Shown one piece after another: positions 1-7,693 of a stretch of DNA of 64,000 nt. Within the stretch, counting starts at the first letter, position 1, and the number at the start of each line of letters is the position of its first letter. The notes below the pieces were generated by a model. It saw only the letters and a list, made by a program, of their open reading frames with translations, ran no database searches and was not told the DNA's origin. Source of the stretch: HNR sp040400085 (GTDB taxonomy: Bacteria > Actinomycetota > Actinomycetes > Actinomycetales > Microbacteriaceae). A program made the position numbers and the translations under genes. The stretch spans positions 1 through 64,000 of the forward strand of contig JBBAQX010000012.1 of the NCBI GenBank assembly GCA_040400085.1. The letters are read 5' to 3'.

Positions 1-51
1 AACGAACACTCCCACAACTCACGAGTGTTGCATTGACCACTAGAAACTGCC

Positions 52-73
52 GGCCCATCAGATCTGATGGGCC
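52..73. terminator. Perfect 22-bp palindrome, possible terminator of an off-window gene
   Basis: The sequence shows an uninterrupted inverted repeat centred on AGATCT with GGCCCATC / GATGGGCC outer arms. It has no loop and no clear T run after it, so its role as a terminator for a gene left of the window is an inference. The GGCCCA/TGGGCC motif recurs in other intergenic regions here (1657-1718 and 11901-12032). Confidence 0.4.
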
Positions 74-120
74 CAACGGAACAACCCAGGCCCAAAACCC
101 CGTACCCCGGCACATCCCCC

Positions 121-151
121 TTGACCTTGACGTAACGTCAACTAATACTCT
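121..151 (+). promoter_or_regulatory. MerR-type promoter and operator of the TipAS regulator
   Basis: A TTGACC -35 box (121-126) and a TACTCT -10 box (146-151) are separated by 19 bp, the long spacer typical of MerR-family promoters. The spacer holds a perfect 7+1+7 palindrome (127-141, TTGACGT-A-ACGTCAA). This is the expected arrangement for a MerR protein that binds the spacer of its own promoter and realigns it for RNA polymerase. A ribosome binding site GGAAAGGA follows at 162-169. Confidence 0.8.
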
Positions 152-177
152 GGGACTCCACGGAAAGGAACGCGCGC

Positions 178-939
178 ATGGAATGGTCAATCCAGCACAT
201 CGCTGAGCTCACGGGCGTAACGTCCCGCACGCTGAGACACTACGACAGCATCGGACTTCTGGCACCTGCGCGGGTCGCCAGCAACGGCTACAGGTACTAC
301 GACGAGCGCTCGCTCGTTCGGCTGCAGAGAATCCTGTTGCTGCGCGAACTCGGCCTCGGCCTGCCCGTCATCGCCGAGGTGCTCGACGGCAACGTCGACG
401 ACATACGTGCCCTGCAAGACCATCTGCATTGGCTCGAGTGCGAGAGCAACCGAATCCAGACCCAGATCAGATCCGTGCACAACACAATGCAAGCACTACA
501 GAAAGGTGAAGAACTCATGGCTGAAACAATGTTCGGTGGCTTCGATTACACCCAATATCACGACGAGGTCAAGCAACGTTGGGGACAGGAAACCGCAGAA
601 TCCTCTGCCACCTGGTGGAAGGGGCTGCGCGAAAGCGGACAGCAGAACTTCCTCGCCCAACATCGCGCTCTGCAGGACGCCTACGACGAAGCACTCAGCA
701 GAGGCCAGGATCCAAAGGGCGCTGACGTCCAAGAAATCGCCAGCAAGCACTACGATTGGCTCGTCGATTCCTGGCAGGGCAGGCACCCAGGTGCCGCCGC
801 GCTCAAAGGACTCGCCGATATGTATGTCGCCGACCCGCGATTCGCCCAGAACTACACCCGCACAGATCCACAGGGCGCGGAGTTTGTGCGTAGCGCGCTG
901 TACGCATACGCGGAACAGCACCTGCGTGGCGAAGGCTAG
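178..939 (+). CDS. MerR-family regulator with TipAS antibiotic-recognition domain
   Basis: A 253-residue protein, the same length as Streptomyces TipAL. Residues 1-70 form the MerR winged helix (IQHIAELTGVTSRTLRHYD, then GYRYYDE), residues about 75-112 the dimerisation helix, and residues 114-250 the all-helical TipAS domain. TipA proteins bind thiopeptides and other drugs and activate their own promoter, which fits the 19-bp-spacer promoter just upstream. An in-frame ATG at 517 (Met114) with AAAGG ten bases before it could give a free drug-binding domain, as in Streptomyces. The TipAS part has no cysteine, so covalent thiostrepton capture as in TipAL cannot occur; the ligand is unknown. Start: ATG with a good ribosome binding site. 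A hairpin follows the stop codon. Confidence 0.9.
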   Translation: MEWSIQHIAELTGVTSRTLRHYDSIGLLAPARVASNGYRYYDERSLVRLQRILLLRELGLGLPVIAEVLDGNVDDIRALQDHLHWLECESNRIQTQIRSVHNTMQALQKGEELMAETMFGGFDYTQYHDEVKQRWGQETAESSATWWKGLRESGQQNFLAQHRALQDAYDEALSRGQDPKGADVQEIASKHYDWLVDSWQGRHPGAAALKGLADMYVADPRFAQNYTRTDPQGAEFVRSALYAYAEQHLRGEG

Positions 940-965
940 ACTCACGCTGGCTTCCGCGGCTAGCT

Positions 966-1003
966 GGGTACGAGCATCCGTCAATTGAGGGATGCTCGTA
1001 CCC
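966..1003 (+). terminator. Hairpin terminator after the TipAS regulator gene
   Basis: A perfect 14-bp stem (966-979 with 990-1003, arms GGGTACGAGCATCC / GGATGCTCGTACCC) and a 10-nt loop lie 26 bases after the stop codon. The T tract is weak (GACTTCG), so efficiency is uncertain. Confidence 0.65.
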
Positions 1004-1064
1004 GACTTCGCGGGAAATCGCGCAGTACCAGCGTTCCCGAGGCGTATTCTGGGAGTATCGCCCA

Positions 1065-1118
1065 GACACCACCGACACCACTGACACCACTGACACCACT
1101 GACACCACTGACACCGCC
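1065..1118 (+). repeat. Six-copy 9-bp tandem repeat (GACACCACT)
   Basis: Six direct units of GACACCACT, the first and last with one or two changes, sit 22 bases upstream of the membrane protein start. The reading frame through the repeat is open and in frame with the gene (Thr-Pro-Leu), so an upstream non-ATG start would add a TPL-rich tail. Copy-number change would not shift frame but would alter leader spacing. Confidence 0.85.
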
Positions 1119-1140
1119 AGATAACACAGACAGAAGACTC

Positions 1141-1644
1141 ATGAACCTCGACGCCCTCTTTTCGAGTAGGATTATCGGCGGCAGACACGCGGAGTATCGC
1201 ATCGGCGAAGAATGGCTGAAGCATCCGCGAACTCGCAAAGCATGGCGCGCTATCATCGTTCTTATCTGCGCCGAGGTCCTTGTCGGCGTCGCAGCGCTCA
1301 TCTTCGCCCTCGTCAACAGCGACAACCCCGAACTGGTCACGTTTGCGGTCTGGTTTCGCGGCGTCGCCGTTCTCGTCATGACGATGACTCTCCTAGTCTT
1401 CGCCGGAATCGCGATGCGCGGCTACTATTGGGCATACTCCCGGCTACGATTATTCAGCCAAATCTTCCCAATCGTGACCCTGATTGTCGCAACAATCCCC
1501 GGGTTGTATCCCTATTGGATGGTCATTGAACAGATCATCTTCAGCATCCTGATGATCGGGATCAGCGATTATCTCCGCAGCGACCATATGCGCGAGGTAT
1601 TCGCAAAGCCGCCAAAAACGCCCGCCACTGCGGCGCCAGCATAA
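1141..1644 (+). CDS. Hypothetical four-helix membrane protein
   Basis: A 167-residue protein I do not recognise. After a short basic N-terminus it has about four hydrophobic segments (near residues 35-55, 65-90, 100-120 and 125-140) and a Pro/Thr/Ala-rich tail, so it is an inner-membrane protein. I chose the ATG at 1141 because the in-frame upstream extension (possible from 985) runs through a terminator hairpin and a tandem repeat. The ribosome binding site is weak (AGAAGA). It is a single gene flanked by the TipAS regulator and the convergent ABC transporter; a link to either is not shown. Confidence 0.6.
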   Translation: MNLDALFSSRIIGGRHAEYRIGEEWLKHPRTRKAWRAIIVLICAEVLVGVAALIFALVNSDNPELVTFAVWFRGVAVLVMTMTLLVFAGIAMRGYYWAYSRLRLFSQIFPIVTLIVATIPGLYPYWMVIEQIIFSILMIGISDYLRSDHMREVFAKPPKTPATAAPA

Positions 1645-1686
1645 CTTTGGCTACCCGGCCCAAGTCGTACGGCCCGGCCCAAGACA

Positions 1687-1718
1687 CAGCTTAGGCCGAA
1701 ACCCGACACCTTGGGCCC
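1687..1718 (+). repeat. Copy A of a 32-bp intergenic repeat
   Basis: Begins CAGCTTAGGCCGA and ends ACCTTGGGCCC with 7-8 variable bases between. A second copy with the same orientation, ends and spacing is at 12001-12032. Here it lies between convergent genes and forms the loop and 3' arm of a hairpin with GGCCCAAG at 1676-1683 pairing CTTGGGCC at 1710-1717. It could serve as the bidirectional terminator of the ABC operon and the membrane protein gene. Confidence 0.6.
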
Positions 1719-1737
1719 CCAGGACGGGCACAGGCAC

Positions 1738-2649
1738 CTACCGATAAACAAAATGCCCGCGCGAAACCTCCACGAGCCCACCGGCGGGGTCCAACTCCAG
1801 CGGTTCGCTCACCTGCGCACTCAACTGCTGTAATCGCACACGAGCAACGGCCGGGTCGGGCACCAGAATAGCCCCGAGCAATCGCTTGGTGTAGGGATGC
1901 TGCGGGGAACCAAAAATCGTCTCAGTCGCCCCGAGCTCGACGATACGACCCCGATACATCACGGCCGTCTGATGTGCGATCTCCCTTACAACGGCCAGGT
2001 CGTGCGAAATAAAAATGTAACTCAACCCCAGCTCAGCCTGAAGTTCACGAAGCAGCACCGTTATCTGCGCCTGGATCGACATATCGAGGGCAGAGACGGG
2101 TTCATCGCACACGATCAACGACGGGCGAACCGAAATCGCTCGAGCTATGGCGATGCGCTGGCGCTGCCCTCCGCTGAATGCGCGGGGCAGCTTGTGTACC
2201 TGTTCGCCGGTGATACCGACCTGTTCGAGCGCCCAGGTCGCGCGGGCGACCGGGTCCGATTCGTGAGCCAGTTGCACGGGTTCAAGCACCTGCTGCAGGG
2301 CCGTGCGACCGGGATTGAGGGATGCGTAGGGATCCTGAAAGATGATCTGCATCTTGCGCTGAAACGCTCGGCGTTCCCGCGGGCGAAGAGTGGTCAGCTC
2401 GGTCCCCTCGAACTCGACAGACCCAGATGTCGGCGTATCTAGCTGCAGAATCGCCCGTCCCAGCGTAGATTTACCGCTACCGGATTCCCCCACCACCGCA
2501 AGCGTCTCGCCGGGAAAAACCTCAAGGCTCACCCGGTCAACCGCGGTAATGTGGCGCGCGGAACCGCCCCGATCACGCACCCGGAACGTCTTCGTCACAT
2601 CTGTCGCCCGAACAAGAGGAAGGCCAAGCGGCACCTCAGCCTCACTCAT
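1738..2649 (-). CDS. Peptide/nickel-type ABC importer, ATP-binding subunit (OppF/DppF-like)
   Basis: A 303-residue cytoplasmic ATPase of the dipeptide/oligopeptide/nickel importer family. It carries Walker A GESGSGKST near residue 56, the signature FSGGQRQRIAIARAI near 160, Walker B LIVCDEPVSALD near 180 and the switch histidine in FISHDLAVV. The C-terminal oligopeptide-transporter extension after residue 255 is family typical. It is the last gene of a five-gene minus-strand operon, and its ATG overlaps the end of the preceding ATPase gene by 8 bases. The substrate cannot be read from sequence. Confidence 0.9.
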   Translation of the reverse strand: MSEAEVPLGLPLVRATDVTKTFRVRDRGGSARHITAVDRVSLEVFPGETLAVVGESGSGKSTLGRAILQLDTPTSGSVEFEGTELTTLRPRERRAFQRKMQIIFQDPYASLNPGRTALQQVLEPVQLAHESDPVARATWALEQVGITGEQVHKLPRAFSGGQRQRIAIARAISVRPSLIVCDEPVSALDMSIQAQITVLLRELQAELGLSYIFISHDLAVVREIAHQTAVMYRGRIVELGATETIFGSPQHPYTKRLLGAILVPDPAVARVRLQQLSAQVSEPLELDPAGGLVEVSRGHFVYR

Positions 2650-3436
2650 GCGCCCCTCCCATCACGTTGGGCGTAGCATCCAACAATTGCCTCGTGTACG
2701 GATGCTGCGGCGAAGCAAACACTGCCTCCACGTCTCCCTCTTCCACGACTACGCCATCCTTCATCACGAGCATCCGGTCGCACAGCGCTGCCACGACCCC
2801 GAGGTCGTGAGTCACGAGCATCACCGTAAGCCCTTCTTCCTGCCTCAGTTTCGCGAGCAACGCCAGGATCTGGGCTTGGATAGTCGCATCAAGCGCCGTG
2901 GTGGGTTCGTCGGCGAGTAGGAGTTTCGGCTGCACGAGGAGGGCCATCGCGATCATCGCCCGTTGACGCATTCCCCCGGAGAGCTCGTGGGGAAACTGTC
3001 CAAGCACACGGGCAGGCTCGGGAATCTCCACCTGGGTCAGAGCCTGCACGGCCAGCTCATGAGCAGCTTTGCCGCGCACACCCTGAAAGCGCTTGATCAC
3101 CTCGGTCAAGTGACCCCCGATTCTCCGCAACGGGTTGAACGAGGTCAGCGGGTCTTGAAAGACCATCGAGATCGGCAGGCGCGAGCGCGCGAAGTCTTCA
3201 CGAACATCCCGTCCATCGAAATCGATCGCCCCCCAACCCTGGGTGGCGTTCTCCGGCAGAATTCGCATGATGCTCCGCAGCAGCATCGTTTTACCCGAAC
3301 CGGATTCGCCCACAATACCGAGGATGCCCCCGTCCTGCGCTGAGACGCTTACGTCACGCAGAATCTGAACGGTCTGCCCGCTGCGATTCGTGATGCTCAC
3401 ATTCAGCCCCTGAATGCGCAGCAAGTTGTTGCTCAT
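2642..3436 (-). CDS. Peptide/nickel-type ABC importer, ATP-binding subunit (OppD/DppD-like)
   Basis: A 264-residue ATPase that pairs with the next subunit to power import. Motifs seen: Walker A GESGSGKTM near residue 44, signature LSGGMRQRAMIAMAL near 153, Walker B LLLADEPTTALD near 173 and LVTHDLGVV for the H-loop. It is shorter than typical OppD (about 320), ending soon after the HPYTRQLL motif. ATGA overlap with the upstream permease gene at 3433-3436 indicates translational coupling. Confidence 0.9.
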   Translation of the reverse strand: MSNNLLRIQGLNVSITNRSGQTVQILRDVSVSAQDGGILGIVGESGSGKTMLLRSIMRILPENATQGWGAIDFDGRDVREDFARSRLPISMVFQDPLTSFNPLRRIGGHLTEVIKRFQGVRGKAAHELAVQALTQVEIPEPARVLGQFPHELSGGMRQRAMIAMALLVQPKLLLADEPTTALDATIQAQILALLAKLRQEEGLTVMLVTHDLGVVAALCDRMLVMKDGVVVEEGDVEAVFASPQHPYTRQLLDATPNVMGGAHE

Positions 3437-4296
3437 AGCTCGTTCTCCCTGGTCAGCGCGGTTCGCAGCCCGTTGCCCACAATGTTGGCGCAGAACACGG
3501 TCAGCGCGAGGAGAAAGCCGGGAATAACGGCGAGCAGCGGCGCGCGCTGCAGCGAACTTTGGGCGGTATTGAGCAGGCTACCCCACGAGGCCAGCGGTTG
3601 TTGGACGCCTAGCCCCAGAAAACTGAGCGCCGATTCGGTCAGCATCGCGCTGGACAGCGTCGACGTCGCAGCAACCACAACCACTGGAATAACCGCGAAG
3701 AGGATGTGGCGCCCAATGATTCTCAGCTGATTCTCTCCGATGAACTTCGCGTACCCCACGAAGGTTCGTTCGCGCGCTGAAAGCGTCTCCGCCCGAATGA
3801 GTCGAGCCGTCGGCACCCATGACAGGAAACCGATGATCAGGATGATGGTCACCAGCCCCGGCTTGAAGAACACACTGGCCACGATCACGAGCACCATCCA
3901 GGGCACGGACGACAGAAAATCGGTACCGCGCATCAGCACGCCATCGACACGTCCCCCGAAATAGCCGGATGCCAGGCCAACGATCACGCCGATCGTCATG
4001 GACAGCGCTGTCGCCGCGAATCCGACAAGAAGCGAAATGCGTCCGCCCTCAAACACGCGGATCAGATAGTCACGCCCTAGCTCATCTGTTCCCAACCAGT
4101 GCTGCCCGCTCGGCGCAAGCCAACGCAAGCCCAGGTTCGTACTGCTGCCCTCGAACGGTAGCAGCGGAACAAAAATACACAGCAGCACGAGTACGCCCAG
4201 CACCGACAACGCGATCACCGATCCGCGCTGGGCATAAAATATGCGACGGAAGCTGCGAGACCCTTGCCCGCTCTGCGATTCATCTACCACACTCAT
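3433..4296 (-). CDS. Peptide/nickel-type ABC importer, permease (DppC-like)
   Basis: A 287-residue inner-membrane permease of the OppC/DppC family. It has an N-terminal helix near residues 27-50, then the DELGRDYLIR motif characteristic of DppC (usually DxxGRD) near 96, and the EAA loop near 200 before the final helices. The start overlaps the stop of the DppB-like gene by four bases (ATGA). It forms the translocation channel with the next gene. Confidence 0.9.
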   Translation of the reverse strand: MSVVDESQSGQGSRSFRRIFYAQRGSVIALSVLGVLVLLCIFVPLLPFEGSSTNLGLRWLAPSGQHWLGTDELGRDYLIRVFEGGRISLLVGFAATALSMTIGVIVGLASGYFGGRVDGVLMRGTDFLSSVPWMVLVIVASVFFKPGLVTIILIIGFLSWVPTARLIRAETLSARERTFVGYAKFIGENQLRIIGRHILFAVIPVVVVAATSTLSSAMLTESALSFLGLGVQQPLASWGSLLNTAQSSLQRAPLLAVIPGFLLALTVFCANIVGNGLRTALTRENEL

Positions 4297-5255
4297 CTGG
4301 ACCTCTTCCCAATACGAATGCGCGGATCAGCCGCGACGTACAGCACATCCGCGAGCAGATTCCCCAGGATCACGAGCGTTGCCGATAACAACAGAATCGA
4401 GAGAATCACCGGATAATCGAGACTCAGGGAAGCTTGGAGTATGTACTGACCAATGCCGGGCCAACTAAAAATGTTCTCAGTGATAATCGCACCGGTCACC
4501 AGCAACGGCAAGGCAAGCCCCAATTGGGTGATGATCGGGAGAAGGATGTTTCGGCTCACATGCCGGGTCAGGATCGTTCGCTCCGAGGCGCCGTATGCTC
4601 GCTGCACAAGCACATACTCCTGCCCGTATTGGGTGATCGTGGCAGCCCGCACATATCTGGTGAGCTCAGGAAAAAGCGCGATCACGAGCACCAGGAAAGG
4701 CATCGCCAAATGAGCAAGGAAATCGAGAGGATCTCCGTCCTTACCCACCGAATGCATCCCCAAAATCGGAAACCACCGAAGAGTGAAGCCGAAGAACGCG
4801 ATCACGAGGAGGGCAAACCAGAAAGTGGGCGTTGCGATCGCGACGGAACACACACCATCCACGAATCGATCCACCCGTTTGCCAGGACGTGAGCCAGCGA
4901 TAAGGCCAAGAGCAATAGCAAGAATGAAAGCTGTGAGATATGCAGGAAAGATGAGCACGAATGTGTTGAGAAGACGGGTGGCCAGCTCATCGGCAATCGG
5001 GTAGCGACTCACGAGAGAGTAGCCCAGATCGCCCTGCAGGAGATTGCTCAGCCAGAGCCAGTATTGCACCCAAAATGGTTGGTCAAGACCGAATTTCTCG
5101 CGCATCATCTGCTTGGTCTCTTCGGACATCGAAGGGGTCGTGATGGCGTTGATGACGTCAAAGGGAGCGAAATGAATCAGCGTAAAGACGACGAAGCTCA
5201 GCAGGAGGAGCATCGGCACGAGTTGAGCAAGCCGTCGGAGAATAAACCGAGCCAC
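4293..5255 (-). CDS. Peptide/nickel-type ABC importer, permease (DppB-like)
   Basis: A 320-residue permease starting with the typical family N-terminus (FILRRLAQLVPML) and followed by LDQPFWVQYWLWLSNLLQGDLGYS, split here as the periplasmic loop motif near residues 57-80. Six hydrophobic segments and an EAA-like loop are visible. The start codon is GTG with AGAAGGGG upstream. It follows the solute-binding protein gene after an 88-base gap that contains a hairpin, an arrangement that usually yields more binding protein than permease. Confidence 0.88.
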   Translation of the reverse strand: MARFILRRLAQLVPMLLLLSFVVFTLIHFAPFDVINAITTPSMSEETKQMMREKFGLDQPFWVQYWLWLSNLLQGDLGYSLVSRYPIADELATRLLNTFVLIFPAYLTAFILAIALGLIAGSRPGKRVDRFVDGVCSVAIATPTFWFALLVIAFFGFTLRWFPILGMHSVGKDGDPLDFLAHLAMPFLVLVIALFPELTRYVRAATITQYGQEYVLVQRAYGASERTILTRHVSRNILLPIITQLGLALPLLVTGAIITENIFSWPGIGQYILQASLSLDYPVILSILLLSATLVILGNLLADVLYVAADPRIRIGKRSR

Positions 5256-5300
5256 GTCGCCCCTTCTAGTGTTGTAGCGAATAACTGATTACATGGCGAT

Positions 5301-5328
5301 GTCACGGGAATCTCCCGAGACCCGTGAC
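5301..5328 (-). terminator. Attenuator-like hairpin between binding-protein and permease genes
   Basis: A perfect 8-bp stem (GTCACGGG / CCCGTGAC) with a 12-nt loop lies directly after the binding-protein stop codon on the minus strand. No T run follows, so it may stabilise the upstream message or partially attenuate rather than end transcription. Confidence 0.5.
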
Positions 5329-5343
5329 ACCAGCGCATGAGTA

Positions 5344-6906
5344 TTACTTGAGATTGAGCTTTCCGAAGTTTTCAAGTGCATAGATTGGCACTGTCTTTGC
5401 TTCCTCTACGTTGGTGACGCGTTTGTTCATTGCCAACACTTTTAGATTCTCTGCGATCGGGTAGATAATCGCGGCATCACTAATATCTTTCTGCAGCTCC
5501 GCGTAAATAGGCTTACGTTTTGCCATATCAAATTCGGCGATACCCTGGTCAAAAAGCTGGTCGACTCGCTGGCTCGAAAACGCAAACGAGTTGTTTGATC
5601 CTCGAGTACGAAACAGACTGCTGTATAGGTCGGGTTCGGTTCCCATGATGTAGCCGCCGAGGAAAATATCGAACCGCGATTCTTTGCCCTTCTCAAGCTC
5701 TGCTGTTACGGCAGCCTGATCTAGCCCCTCGAGCGTTACGGTTATTCCGGCTTTCGATGCTTGCTCCTGGATAAGAGTGGCCTGTGCACTGTATGCAGGA
5801 TCGCTATTGGGGTATCCGAGCACGAGGCGCAGGTCAGCTTGGCCCGAATCCGCAAGAAGGGCCTTAGCCTTATCTACATCGGTGTCGTATTTCTGGACAT
5901 CCTCGCTGGAGAAGGGGTTGCTGGGCGGAAGGATCGAGTATGCCAACTTGTAATACGACGAATTGAGCCAGGAGGCGTCTGATAGCTGTTTTCGGTCGAG
6001 AGAATAGAACAGGGCCTGTCGCACATCAGGATCTGCGATTTTGTTGGAGATTACTCCGAGATAAGCAACTCTACCCTCGGGATAAACATAGGTCTTCACA
6101 TCGCTTCCTGCAAACTCGTCGGCCTGCTGAGTGGTGATGAGGGCACCGTCGAGTTCACCCGTCTGCAGGGCTGTTTTGGCCGTATCTGCGTTTGATACGA
6201 TCTTCACGTTGAGTTCGGGGATGTTGGGGATATCACCGGCGAATTTCGGATTAGCCTCCAGGGTAAAGTATTCGCCTCGCTTGTACTCCTTGAGCATATA
6301 GGGGCCGGACCCTAATGCAACCGGGTCAAGCTGTGGCGCCGAGAAATCCGTAACTTTTTCGTAGGTGTGCTTCGGCATGATGTAGGTTTCGGTGACGATA
6401 TTACTAATGGCAGCGGCGCTGGGCGACGGCAAGCTAAATAAGACTGTTCGTTCATCCGTAGCGGAAACGACGATTTGCCGTCCACCGATAAAGAATTGGT
6501 CGGAGTTACCATTCTTGGGTTCCATCTTATTGTTGTAGGTGAATACGACATCCTCGGCGGTGAGAGGCTTTCCGTCCGACCACAAAAGATCTGGCTTAAG
6601 CACAACGGTAACTGACATATTATCTTCAGCCATTGTGATTGATTCGGCTAAATCGTTGGAGAAAGAACCGTCTGCTTCTACTCGTGCGAGCGGGGAGTAA
6701 ATCATATTCGTGATGGTAAGTCCCCAGCGGTCATTCACGGTGACGGGGTTGAGCGACAGGGGTTCTCCCCCGATTGCGTAGGTGATGCTGTTCTTCGTCG
6801 AACCCGCGGAGCCGCTTTCGTTCGTGGTCCCCGAAGCACAAGCAGAGAGCACGAGCCCAATTCCCACCAGAAGAGACAGGGCGGATAATGCGCTACGTTT
6901 TTTCAT
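5344..6906 (-). CDS. Peptide/nickel-type ABC importer, lipoprotein solute-binding protein
   Basis: A 520-residue SBP family 5 protein. It starts with a lipoprotein signal peptide ending in a lipobox (VLSACAS; lipidated Cys near residue 22), then a Ser/Gly/Thr-rich linker and the large two-lobed binding fold (TAEDVVFTYNN near 120, FSLPSPSAAA, LGSGPYMLKEYKRGEYFTL). I used the ATG at 6906 rather than an upstream ATG at 6939 because it begins the MKKR signal peptide and has GAGGA nine bases before it. First gene of the operon; it delivers the substrate to the permeases. A peptide is likely, but nickel or another ligand is possible. Confidence 0.9.
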   Translation of the reverse strand: MKKRSALSALSLLVGIGLVLSACASGTTNESGSAGSTKNSITYAIGGEPLSLNPVTVNDRWGLTITNMIYSPLARVEADGSFSNDLAESITMAEDNMSVTVVLKPDLLWSDGKPLTAEDVVFTYNNKMEPKNGNSDQFFIGGRQIVVSATDERTVLFSLPSPSAAAISNIVTETYIMPKHTYEKVTDFSAPQLDPVALGSGPYMLKEYKRGEYFTLEANPKFAGDIPNIPELNVKIVSNADTAKTALQTGELDGALITTQQADEFAGSDVKTYVYPEGRVAYLGVISNKIADPDVRQALFYSLDRKQLSDASWLNSSYYKLAYSILPPSNPFSSEDVQKYDTDVDKAKALLADSGQADLRLVLGYPNSDPAYSAQATLIQEQASKAGITVTLEGLDQAAVTAELEKGKESRFDIFLGGYIMGTEPDLYSSLFRTRGSNNSFAFSSQRVDQLFDQGIAEFDMAKRKPIYAELQKDISDAAIIYPIAENLKVLAMNKRVTNVEEAKTVPIYALENFGKLNLK

Positions 6907-7066
6907 GAGATGATTCCTCTTCCACTGTGAAGTTGTCACGTGATATCAATAATATTGGATGCGCATACTAAAGTGATAACAAATTACGTACAGTTAAGAA
7001 TACTCAGTCATCCCGTATCGTAACGTCAGCCATCCGAACGGGTTTTCTCACCCCGATAAACGGGAA

Positions 7067-7678
7067 TCATCCAAGCTGATCAAGCGCAAGGTTGAGCTCG
7101 ACAATATTGACCGTTGATTCGCCGAAGATACCGAGGTCTCGCCCCGTGGTGAACTTTTCGATGGTCACGGTGACCGTCTCAGGTGACAGGCCTCGCTCCT
7201 CCGCTACACGCTTCACCTGAATACGCGCATACTCGGCGCTGATATGGGGGTCAAGACCCGATCCCGATGCGGTTACCGCATCGACAGGAACATCGGACTC
7301 CTGAACGCCGTTAAACCTGGCGATTTGCGATTTGCGCTCCATGATCTGCGCCATCAGGTCAGGGTTTTCCGGACCGAGGTTTGAACCGGACGAGGCCGTC
7401 GGGTCATACCCATCCCCCGCGGCAGAGGGGCGCGGTTGGAAGTATTGGGGCAGCGGCGAACCGTCAGCCGCCTCAAAACGCTGGCCGATGAGCGATGAAC
7501 CAGCAACTTCCCCGTCACTCGTCTGCACGAGCGAGCCGTTCGCCTGCTGAGGAAAGATTGCTTGACCGATACCGGTGATGAGCAACGGGTAGGCGATCCC
7601 GAGCAGCACGGTGAGGAGCAGTATGATTCGTATCCCTATGAACAGGGGCACGAATCTGCGTGTGACGTGATGGGTCAT
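7067..7678 (-). CDS. kdpC: Potassium-transporting ATPase subunit C
   Basis: A 203-residue single-pass membrane protein, the chaperone-like subunit that raises nucleotide affinity of the KdpFABC potassium pump. It shows one N-terminal helix (residues 13-35, ending YPLLITGIGQ), the SSLIGQ motif near 60, and the conserved DAVTASGSGLDPHIS segment near 127. It lies 15 bases downstream of kdpB and ends the operon. No kdpDE sensor genes are in the window. Confidence 0.95.
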   Translation of the reverse strand: MTHHVTRRFVPLFIGIRIILLLTVLLGIAYPLLITGIGQAIFPQQANGSLVQTSDGEVAGSSLIGQRFEAADGSPLPQYFQPRPSAAGDGYDPTASSGSNLGPENPDLMAQIMERKSQIARFNGVQESDVPVDAVTASGSGLDPHISAEYARIQVKRVAEERGLSPETVTVTIEKFTTGRDLGIFGESTVNIVELNLALDQLG

Positions 7679-7693
7679 GATTGGCTCCTCATC

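Noticed and set aside
496..1224. Minus-strand open frame through the TipAS gene and tandem repeat
   Set aside because: Antisense to a well-supported gene and produced by the 9-bp repeat (Cys-Gln-Trp units).
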